From Flavobacterium sharifuzzamanii (lineage in GTDB: Bacteria; Bacteroidota; Bacteroidia; Flavobacteriales; Flavobacteriaceae), in assembly GCF_003254585.1 (NCBI RefSeq), contig NZ_QJGZ01000038.1:372001-436000 (forward strand): a DNA stretch of 64,000 bases, read 5' to 3'. Below, one piece after another: positions 1-6,635 of this stretch (its first letter is position 1; every line of letters begins with the position of its first letter). The position numbers and the translations under genes were made by a program. The notes under the pieces were generated by a model, which saw only the letters and a program-made list of their open reading frames with translations, was not told the DNA's origin and did no database searches.

Positions 1-447
1 CAGTTAATTTATCGTTCTGTAGAAATTAAGAATGAAATCGTTATTCAAGATCCAACAGAGAAAAATATCCGTAAAGCTCTAAACTTCGGACATACGTTAG
101 GTCACGCTATTGAGGGATACTTTCTAGAAAGCGAAGAAAAAACTACTTTATTACATGGAGAAGCGATTGCGGTTGGAATGATTTTGGAAAGTTATATTTC
201 ACTTCAAAAAGGATTAATTTCTGAACAAGAATACAGAGAAATAAAAGCGGTAATTAAAGATATATATGATGATGTAATTTTTAAAGAAAATGACATTGAT
301 CCGATCTTAGAATTGCTAATTCACGACAAAAAAAATGAATACGGTTTAATTCAATTTGCATTGATTGAAGGAATCGGAAAAATAAAAATTAACCAATCCG
401 TTGAAAATAAATTGATTCTAGAAGCGTTTGAGGATTATAAATCTTAA
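1..447 (+). CDS. aroB: 3-dehydroquinate synthase, C-terminal part (cut by window edge)
   Basis: Second step of the shikimate pathway: it converts DAHP to 3-dehydroquinate in the cytoplasm, using NAD and a divalent metal. The frame is open from base 1, so only the last 148 residues are visible, of about 355 usual for the family. The signature GHTLGHAIE is at visible residues 30-38 and HGEAIAVGM at 52-60. These carry the two metal-binding histidines known for the family. The C-terminal helical domain follows and ends at a TAA. The start and upstream context lie outside the window. An internal ATG at 178 is not the real start, because the conserved histidines precede it. Confidence 0.95.
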   Translation, partial: QLIYRSVEIKNEIVIQDPTEKNIRKALNFGHTLGHAIEGYFLESEEKTTLLHGEAIAVGMILESYISLQKGLISEQEYREIKAVIKDIYDDVIFKENDIDPILELLIHDKKNEYGLIQFALIEGIGKIKINQSVENKLILEAFEDYKS

Positions 448-467
448 ACTTTTTTTAATCAAAAGCA

Positions 468-499
468 TTGCATTTGGTATATATTATTTTTTACATTTG
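468..499 (+). promoter_or_regulatory. Bacteroidota-type promoter for the speA transcript
   Basis: TAcaTTTG at 492-499 matches the TAnnTTTG -7 element exactly. A TTG at 468-470 lies 21 nt upstream, within the 17-23 nt spacing known for Bacteroidota housekeeping sigma promoters. The predicted start site falls at about 503-507, almost on the ATG at 504. Confidence 0.6.
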
Positions 500-503
500 C
501 GCC

Positions 504-683
504 ATGAAAACAAACAATCAGCAAAGGCACTTCAGCTCTTACAGAAACAGACTCAGCAGTTCTTTATTAAGAATGTTGAACCGTTTCTATAATAGTAAAA
601 GTCCTTTCTGTTTTGATGTATTCCAATGTACAAAAGCAGAGCATGAAAAACTGCCTATTATATTTGCCAATATTAGAGTTTGA
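504..683 (+). CDS. Possible 59-residue leader ORF upstream of speA
   Basis: I recognise no family. The frame is open further upstream, to an ATG at 468, but the promoter places the transcript start near 505, so the ATG at 504 would be used leaderless or not at all. The predicted peptide begins MKTNNQQRHF and has six arginines in 59 residues, serine runs, two cysteines and no membrane segment. It stops 68 nt before speA, which encodes an arginine-consuming enzyme. Coding status is uncertain; the stretch could simply be a non-coding leader. Confidence 0.3.
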   Translation: MKTNNQQRHFSSYRNRLSSSLLRMLNRFYNSKSPFCFDVFQCTKAEHEKLPIIFANIRV

Positions 684-751
684 ATTTAAGATTAAGTCCC
701 CAAAAACCTAAAATTAAATTATAATTACAATCTCTAAACATTGATAAATAA

Positions 752-2155
752 ATGAATACAAAATATTCTGATCTAATAAACCAAACATACTACTTTCCAC
801 AAGAGGAATTTAAACTAAACAAAGACAATCTATTATTTCACAACATCGATTTGATGAAATTGGTTGAACAATATGGTACGCCATTAAAGTTTACTTATTT
901 ACCTCAAATTTCTGAAAACATCAACAAAGCAAAAGCATGGTTCAGAAAATCAATGGAAAAAAATAAATACGAAGCAAAATATTACTATTGTTATTGTACA
1001 AAAAGCTCTCATTTTGAATATATTATGAATGAAGCTTTCAAGAATAACATTCACATCGAAACATCATCTGCTTTTGATGTAAATATTGTGGAGAATTTAT
1101 TAGAAAATGGTAAAATCAACAAAAGTACGTATGTAATTTGTAATGGTTTTAAAAGAGACGAATACATTACTAATATTGGTAGATTAATTAATAACGGACA
1201 TAAAAATACTATTCCGATTATTGACAACTACGAAGAATTAGATTTGCTTCAGGCAGAAATTAAAGGAAAGTTCAAAATCGGAATCCGTATTGCTGCTGAA
1301 GAAGAACCTAAATTTGAGTTTTATACTTCTAGATTAGGTATTGGTTACAAAAACATTGTTTCTTTCTATAAAAAACAAATCCAGGAGAATGATAAATTAG
1401 AGCTGAAAATGCTTCACTTTTTCATCAATACTGGTATAAATGATACTTCATATTACTGGAATGAGCTTGTAAAATGTATTAAAGTATACATTGCTCTTAA
1501 GAAAGAGTGCCCTACTCTTGACGGTTTGAACATTGGTGGTGGTTTTCCAATTAAAAATTCACTTGCCTTTGAATATGATTATCAATATATGATTGATGAA
1601 ATTATCAATCAGATTAAAATTGCTTGTGATGAAGCTGAAGTTGATGTTCCAAATATTTTTACGGAATTTGGATCGTTTACTGTAGGCGAAAGCGGTGGTG
1701 CAATCTATCAGATTTTGTATCAAAAACAACAAAATGATAGAGAAAAATGGAATATGATTGATTCATCTTTCATCACCACTTTACCAGATACTTGGGCTAT
1801 AAACAAACGTTTTATCATGCTGGCAGTAAATCGCTGGAATGATACTTACGAACGGGTTCTGTTAGGAGGTCTTACTTGTGATAGTGACGATTATTACAAT
1901 TCTGAACAAAACATGAATGCCATTTATTTGCCTAAATACAACAAAGAGAAACCGTTATATATCGGATTCTTTAATACTGGCGCTTATCAAGAGACAATTG
2001 GAGGATACGGAGGTCTGCACCACTGTCTGATTCCGCAACCTAAACACATTTTAATTGATCGTGATGAAAATGGAATTCTGGCAACAGAAGTTTTCTCAGA
2101 ACAACAGACTTCAGACGATGTTTTAAAGATTTTAGGATACAAAAAAAAGGTGTAA
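752..2155 (+). CDS. speA: Biosynthetic arginine decarboxylase (fold III, PLP)
   Basis: Decarboxylates arginine to agmatine, the first step of polyamine synthesis from arginine. At 467 residues it is the short Bacteroidota form, much shorter than the ~630-residue proteobacterial SpeA. The N-terminal alanine-racemase-like barrel contains the lysine of CTKSSHFEY (about residue 84), the expected PLP Schiff-base position, and a glycine-rich phosphate-binding NIGGGFP motif near residue 265. The C-terminal beta domain has the YQETIGGYGG stretch. The next gene, 102 nt downstream, is a deoxyhypusine-synthase-like enzyme, supporting a polyamine role. No agmatinase or agmatine deiminase lies between them. 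The family also contains diaminopimelate and ornithine decarboxylases, so substrate is inferred from resemblance to Bacteroidota SpeA. Confidence 0.88.
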   Translation: MNTKYSDLINQTYYFPQEEFKLNKDNLLFHNIDLMKLVEQYGTPLKFTYLPQISENINKAKAWFRKSMEKNKYEAKYYYCYCTKSSHFEYIMNEAFKNNIHIETSSAFDVNIVENLLENGKINKSTYVICNGFKRDEYITNIGRLINNGHKNTIPIIDNYEELDLLQAEIKGKFKIGIRIAAEEEPKFEFYTSRLGIGYKNIVSFYKKQIQENDKLELKMLHFFINTGINDTSYYWNELVKCIKVYIALKKECPTLDGLNIGGGFPIKNSLAFEYDYQYMIDEIINQIKIACDEAEVDVPNIFTEFGSFTVGESGGAIYQILYQKQQNDREKWNMIDSSFITTLPDTWAINKRFIMLAVNRWNDTYERVLLGGLTCDSDDYYNSEQNMNAIYLPKYNKEKPLYIGFFNTGAYQETIGGYGGLHHCLIPQPKHILIDRDENGILATEVFSEQQTSDDVLKILGYKKKV

Positions 2156-2257
2156 AAAAAACGGCCGATTAAGTTATAATTTTTCTTAAAAAATTCTTAA
2201 TTTGCATTAACATCCAAAAAGGTTAAACTTTTTAATTCAAAAAAAAAACAAAAAAAA

Positions 2258-3226
2258 ATGAAAGGACCAATCAGTCAGTTTATTGAAAAACACTATTTGC
2301 ATTTTAATTCTGCTTCATTAGTAGATGCAGCAAAAGCATACGAGCAGCAATTAGCTGATGGTGCTAAGATGCTGGTAAGTATGGCTGGCGCAATGAGTAC
2401 AGCAGAAATTGGAAAAATTTTTGCCGAAGTAATCAGACAAGACAAAGTGCATATTATTTCATGTACTGGAGCAAATTTAGAAGAAGACATCATGAATTTA
2501 GTGGCTCATTCTCACTACGAGAGAGTTCCTAATTACCGTGATTTGACACCAGAAGACGAATGGGCTTTATTAGAAAGAGGATTAAACCGTGTTACAGACA
2601 CTTGTATTCCTGAACATGAAGCTTTCCGTCGTTTACAAAAACATATTTACAAAATTTGGAAAGATGCTGATGACAAAGGTGAGCGTTACTTTCCACACGA
2701 GTTTATGTATAAAATGTTATTATCTGGCGTTTTAGAAGAATATTACGAAATTGATCTAAAAGATAGCTGGATGTATGCAGCTGCAGAGAAAAATTTACCG
2801 ATCATCGTTCCAGGATGGGAAGATAGCACAATGGGTAACATCTTTGCTTCATACGTAATTAAAGGAGATTTAAAAGCATCTACCATGAAATCTGGAATTG
2901 AATACATGACTTTCCTTGCGGATTGGTATTCTAAAAACAGTTCAAACGGAATTGGATTCTTCCAAATTGGTGGTGGTATCGCGGGTGACTTCCCTATCTG
3001 TGTAGTACCTATGTTATACCAAGATATGGAAATGCATGATGTTCCATTTTGGAGCTATTTCTGCCAAATCTCAGATTCAACAACTAGTTATGGTTCTTAC
3101 TCTGGGGCAGTTCCAAATGAAAAAATCACTTGGGGTAAATTAGACATCAAAACCCCTAAATTTATTATTGAATCGGATGCTACAATTGTTGCTCCGTTAA
3201 TTTTTGCATACTTATTAGATTTATAA
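2258..3226 (+). CDS. Deoxyhypusine synthase family protein (probable homospermidine synthase)
   Basis: A 322-residue homologue of eukaryotic and archaeal deoxyhypusine synthase. Bacteria lack hypusine, and bacterial members of this family are linked to NAD-dependent homospermidine synthesis by transfer of an aminobutyl group. The C-terminal half shows GGGIAGDFP (about 237-245) and TWGKL, whose Lys294 (codon at 3137) aligns with the lysine that forms the enzyme-substrate imine in human DHS. The NAD-fold elements GNIFASYVI and GIGFFQIGGG are present. It sits directly after arginine decarboxylase and 8 nt before the acidic protein. The putrescine-acceptor activity is inferred; spermidine-forming or other aminobutyl acceptors are possible. 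Confidence 0.85.
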   Translation: MKGPISQFIEKHYLHFNSASLVDAAKAYEQQLADGAKMLVSMAGAMSTAEIGKIFAEVIRQDKVHIISCTGANLEEDIMNLVAHSHYERVPNYRDLTPEDEWALLERGLNRVTDTCIPEHEAFRRLQKHIYKIWKDADDKGERYFPHEFMYKMLLSGVLEEYYEIDLKDSWMYAAAEKNLPIIVPGWEDSTMGNIFASYVIKGDLKASTMKSGIEYMTFLADWYSKNSSNGIGFFQIGGGIAGDFPICVVPMLYQDMEMHDVPFWSYFCQISDSTTSYGSYSGAVPNEKITWGKLDIKTPKFIIESDATIVAPLIFAYLLDL

Positions 3227-3234
3227 GATAATTT

Positions 3235-3645
3235 ATGAAAAGAGTTATAGTAGACTACGCCAAACTTACCAATGAAATTTTGAACCTTTTGGTTGAGAAA
3301 TTTCCTGATGGTTATGATGATTCGGATGTAATCCGTTTTAGAAATGCTAAAAACGAATTGGTTGAAGCTGTTGAAGTTCGTACTGAAGATACAATTTACT
3401 TGGTTAAAATTAGTACTAAACTTGCTGACAGAATTGAAAACTACGATGAAGATGACGATTTAGATGTTGATGTAGATGCAATTGCGCCAGTTAAAGGTAT
3501 GGATCTTGATGATGATATTAGTGACGACGATGATGAAGATGATAATCACGACAAGCCAGATACTGATGGTGGTGACGATGATGACGACGATGACGACAAA
3601 GCTGATACTGACTATGATGAAGAAGACGAAGATGATGAAGATTAA
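3235..3645 (+). CDS. Conserved protein with a long Asp/Glu-rich C-terminal tail
   Basis: 136 residues. The first ~65 residues look like a small folded domain (MKRVIVDYAKLTNEILNLL, then VEVRTEDTIYLVKIS). From about residue 70 to the end the chain is almost entirely Asp and Glu, with runs of eight aspartates, encoded by repetitive GAT/GAC codons. I cannot assign a function. The gene follows the DHS-like gene by 8 nt and ends before a strong terminator, so it is probably the last gene of the polyamine transcript. The acidic tail suggests binding of cations, polyamines or basic proteins, but that is inference. Confidence 0.8.
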   Translation: MKRVIVDYAKLTNEILNLLVEKFPDGYDDSDVIRFRNAKNELVEAVEVRTEDTIYLVKISTKLADRIENYDEDDDLDVDVDAIAPVKGMDLDDDISDDDDEDDNHDKPDTDGGDDDDDDDDKADTDYDEEDEDDED

Positions 3646-3664
3646 TTCATTTTCTTTCTAATAT

Positions 3665-3697
3665 AAAAAAGGAACTCTGTTTAGAGTTCCTTTTTTT
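3665..3697 (+). terminator. Rho-independent terminator after the polyamine module
   Basis: A perfect 14-bp stem, AAAAAAGGAACTCT with AGAGTTCCTTTTTT, has a 4-nt loop (3679-3682) and ends in seven T. It lies 20 nt after the acidic-protein stop. Confidence 0.9.
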
Positions 3698-3707
3698 ATA
3701 ACAAGAG

Positions 3708-3734
3708 TTGCAAATTATTAAACTTATATTTTTG
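3708..3734 (+). promoter_or_regulatory. Probable recQ promoter
   Basis: TAttTTTG at 3727-3734 matches the -7 element. The best upstream TTG (3708-3710) is 16 nt away, one base short of the usual range. The recQ ATG is 45 nt downstream. Confidence 0.4.
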
Positions 3735-3779
3735 TATTTATAGGATTATTTTTACATTTAGATCTTAAACAAAAAGTAC

Positions 3780-5900
3780 ATGCCTATGACTTCAGAAATT
3801 TTACATGCTACATTAAAAGAAAATTTTGGTTTTGAAAAATTCAGACCCAATCAAGAAACTATAATTAATACCGTATTATCTGGACAAGATGCACTGGCAA
3901 TTATGCCAACAGGTGGAGGAAAATCAATTTGTTTTCAGCTGCCCGCTTTAATTTTGCCAGGAATCACAATTGTGATATCGCCACTGATTGCTTTAATGAA
4001 AGATCAGGTTGATGGTTTGAAAACAAACGGAATTTCTGCATGCTATATTAATAGTACGCAATCATCGCAAGAACAGCAATATTATATAGACAACTTAAAA
4101 TCAAATCATTTTAAACTGGTTTACATCGCTCCGGAAAGCCTTTCTTACCTGGATATGGCTTTTAGCGAATTGAATATCAGTTTAATAGCAATAGATGAAG
4201 CGCACTGTATCTCGTCTTGGGGACATGATTTTAGACCTGCCTATACTAATTTAGGATATCTAAAAAGTCGCTTCCCTTCTACTCCAATCTTAGCATTGAC
4301 TGCTACTGCTGATAAAGCAACCCGAACAGATATATCTAAACAATTGAATCTAAAGAATCCAAAGACATTCATAGCTTCTTTTGACCGTAAAAATCTAAGT
4401 CTTGAAGTTCGTCCAGCTTTGGATCGTGTGAAACAAATAATAGATTTTATTGAAAACAAACCGAATGAATCGGGAATCATTTATTGTTTAAGCCGTAAAG
4501 CAACAGAAGAACTTGCTGAAAAATTGCGAAAAAACGGCATTGAAGCAAAAGCATATCATGCTGGTTTAGATAATGAAACTCGTGCTAAAACTCAGGACCA
4601 GTTCATAAATGATGATTGTCAGGTGGTTTGTGCAACAATTGCTTTCGGGATGGGAATTGACAAATCGAATGTTCGTTGGGTAATTCATTACAATCTTCCA
4701 AAAAATATAGAAGGATATTATCAGGAAATTGGACGTGCCGGGCGTGATGGCCTTCCAGCTGAAACGGTTTTGTTTGAAAGTTATGCAGACGTAATTCAAT
4801 TACAGAAATTTGCTTCTGAAGGACTTAATTCTGATATTCAGCTAGCAAAATTAGATCGTATGAAACAATACGCCGATGCCGTAAGCTGTCGTAGAAAAAT
4901 TCTTCTTTCTTATTTTGGTGAATTGGTTACTGAAAATTGCGGAAACTGCGATATTTGCAAAAATCCGCCAACTTTTTTCGATGGCACAATTCTCGCGCAA
5001 AAAGCTTTGTCTGCTATTGTGCGTTTGAAGGAATCAGAACCTTTGGCTGTAATTGTCGATTTTTTGAGAGGCTCGAGAAACGCGTATATCTACGAAAAAA
5101 ATTATCAAGAGCTAAAAACGTACGGAATTGGAGCCGATGTTTCTTGGTATGATTGGAATCAATACCTTATTCAACTTATCAATTTAGGTTATTGCGAAAT
5201 TGCATTTCATCAGCATAATAAAATCCTGCTTACTTCTTTTGCAAAGAAAGTTTTGTTTGAAGGTGAAAAAGTAAAACTGACGACAGTTGTTAAGAAAACA
5301 ATTGATAAAAGTGAAACTAAAGAAGCGAAACCAAAAGCTTCTAAAAATTCATTATTTGAAACACTTCGCAAGTTGCGTTATCAAATTGCACATGAAGAAG
5401 AAGTTCCAGCTTATGTTATTTTTAGTGATGCTTCTCTACGCCAAATGGAAATCTTAAGACCTATGAGTGATGAAGAGTTTCTTGCTGTTGAAGGTGTCGG
5501 AAAAGCAAAACTGGAAAAATATGGAGCAGATTTCATTAAAGCAATTATTGAATTTGAAAGAAATAAATCTGTTGTCAAAAAAGAGAAAAAAGACAATACC
5601 TATAAAAAAACGCTTGAATTATTTCAGAATGGAGTTTCGGTGGAAGAAATAGCAGAGCAGCGAGATTTGAGTCCAACTACAATTATTTCGCATTTAGCAA
5701 AATTATATGTTGATGGTCATGATTTAGATTTAAGCCAGTTTGTTTCTGAAGATGAAATCCTTCAAATAGAAAAAGCTCAGCTTGAATTAGAAAACCCAAA
5801 TGCATTAAGACCTTACTTTGATTATTTTGAAGAAAAAATGTCGTACGATAAAATTCGATTCGGTCTAGCTTTTTTGGAGAAAAAGAATCAAAAAGTGTAA
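3780..5900 (+). CDS. recQ: ATP-dependent DNA helicase RecQ
   Basis: A 3'-5' DNA helicase of recombination and replication-fork repair. The 706 residues show, in order: Walker A TGGGKS (44-49), the DEAH box IDEAHCISSWGHDFRP (about 137-152), helicase motifs to VRWVIHYNLPKNIEGYYQEIGRAGRDG, a zinc-binding RQC region with cysteines of CRRK and CGNCDIC, an HRDC domain around residues 525-600 (LRPMSDEEFLAVEGVGKAKLEKYG), and a C-terminal helix-turn-helix (about 615-650, VSVEEIAEQRDLSPTTI). It is longer than E. coli RecQ (~610) because of this last domain. The start at MPMTSE is chosen; Met3 is an alternative. It stands alone between a terminator and an inverted-repeat element. Confidence 0.95.
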   Translation: MPMTSEILHATLKENFGFEKFRPNQETIINTVLSGQDALAIMPTGGGKSICFQLPALILPGITIVISPLIALMKDQVDGLKTNGISACYINSTQSSQEQQYYIDNLKSNHFKLVYIAPESLSYLDMAFSELNISLIAIDEAHCISSWGHDFRPAYTNLGYLKSRFPSTPILALTATADKATRTDISKQLNLKNPKTFIASFDRKNLSLEVRPALDRVKQIIDFIENKPNESGIIYCLSRKATEELAEKLRKNGIEAKAYHAGLDNETRAKTQDQFINDDCQVVCATIAFGMGIDKSNVRWVIHYNLPKNIEGYYQEIGRAGRDGLPAETVLFESYADVIQLQKFASEGLNSDIQLAKLDRMKQYADAVSCRRKILLSYFGELVTENCGNCDICKNPPTFFDGTILAQKALSAIVRLKESEPLAVIVDFLRGSRNAYIYEKNYQELKTYGIGADVSWYDWNQYLIQLINLGYCEIAFHQHNKILLTSFAKKVLFEGEKVKLTTVVKKTIDKSETKEAKPKASKNSLFETLRKLRYQIAHEEEVPAYVIFSDASLRQMEILRPMSDEEFLAVEGVGKAKLEKYGADFIKAIIEFERNKSVVKKEKKDNTYKKTLELFQNGVSVEEIAEQRDLSPTTIISHLAKLYVDGHDLDLSQFVSEDEILQIEKAQLELENPNALRPYFDYFEEKMSYDKIRFGLAFLEKKNQKV

Positions 5901-5912
5901 ATAAACATTTGT

Positions 5913-6014
5913 TTGTCATTTCGACGAAGGAGAAATCTTCGTAAGTGGCTCCATGACGAAAATATAATCTTTGGCGAGCTTCTCGCGAAGATTTCTCCTT
6001 CGTCGAAATGACAA
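5913..6014. repeat. Element with perfect 29-bp inverted ends
   Basis: Bases 5913-5941 and 5986-6014 are perfect reverse complements over 29 bp, separated by 44 bp. The arms begin TTGTCATTTCGACGAAGGAG. The spacer itself has CGAGCTTCTCG-like pairing. There is no ORF of its own; an open frame crossing it on the minus strand is a by-product. It looks like a dispersed palindromic (MITE or REP-like) unit and could also act as a hairpin at the recQ 3' end. Confidence 0.8.
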
Positions 6015-6045
6015 GATTGTGTATGGTTGCTAAATTTAAAATCAT

Positions 6046-6090
6046 TAAAAAAATCCCAAACTCCAACGAAATTGGAATTTGGGATTTTAA
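6046..6090. terminator. Bidirectional terminator between recQ and dinB-like gene
   Basis: A 16-bp stem with one mismatch (6051-6066 with 6072-6087) and a 5-nt loop is flanked by A-rich sequence on the left and T-rich on the right. It can therefore stop transcripts from both converging genes. Confidence 0.8.
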
Positions 6091-6110
6091 TTTTTCAAAT
6101 ATTCATCTTC

Positions 6111-6626
6111 TTACAAATATCTTTCCTCAAAAACTTTCTGATGATGTTTCTGATGTCCAATCATAACAAAACCTAAAGCACGAACAGAAATAGGATTATT
6201 AGATGCTGTTCCAATTCGCTTAAGCTGTTCATCAGATAAGCTTTTGTAAAATAATAAAGTTGAATGTCTTACAGCCGAAAATTCGGTTAGCAAATCTTGA
6301 ATACTTCTCTTGTTTGAATCTGTATTATCTGCGTAATCGTTTTCTTCAAAACTTGGCAAAGGCGTTTTATCATTTCTTGAAAAACGCAAAGCGCGATAGG
6401 CAAAAATTCGTTCTGTATCAATAACATGCTGAATAATGTCTTTTATCGTCCATTTTCCTTCAGCATAACGATAATCAAATTTATCCATTGGAATATTTTG
6501 TACAAATCGGATAAACTCATGAAGCGAAATTTCTAATTCTTCAATCAAAATTCCATCACCAGCCGCTTTGATGTAAGTACCAAAATGACCTGAATATTCA
6601 CTGTCTAATAATTCTGATGCTCTCAT
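6111..6626 (-). CDS. DinB family protein (putative metal-dependent)
   Basis: 171 residues, the usual size for the DinB/YfiT four-helix fold. WTIKDIIQHVIDTERI in the middle and GHQKHHQKVFEERY at the C-terminus supply the histidines that form the family's three-His metal site. Known members include thiol-dependent transferases and bacillithiol S-transferases, so a thiol role is plausible because the window also encodes YpdA. The precise reaction is unknown. It starts 9 nt after the ppc stop and is probably co-transcribed with ppc. Confidence 0.82.
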   Translation of the reverse strand: MRASELLDSEYSGHFGTYIKAAGDGILIEELEISLHEFIRFVQNIPMDKFDYRYAEGKWTIKDIIQHVIDTERIFAYRALRFSRNDKTPLPSFEENDYADNTDSNKRSIQDLLTEFSAVRHSTLLFYKSLSDEQLKRIGTASNNPISVRALGFVMIGHQKHHQKVFEERYL

Positions 6627-6635
6627 TTTTATATT

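Larger units (their letters stand above)
448..751. other. aroB-speA spacer with a promoter and a long leader
   Basis: This 304-bp gap holds no certain gene. It contains a good Bacteroidota promoter (468-499) whose expected start site is near 505, leaving about 245 nt of leader before speA. A 59-codon ORF starts at 504 inside this leader. I see no strong terminator after aroB, only T-runs at 451-457. Confidence 0.6.

Noticed and set aside
3476..3661. Met/Thr-rich ORF inside the acidic gene
   Set aside because: A frame-shifted reading of repetitive GAT/GAC codons; it gives MMM/TTT runs only.
5683..6066. 127-codon minus-strand ORF overlapping the recQ end and the inverted repeat
   Set aside because: It crosses the end of recQ on the other strand and the repeat; composition is that of a shadow frame and no family is visible.
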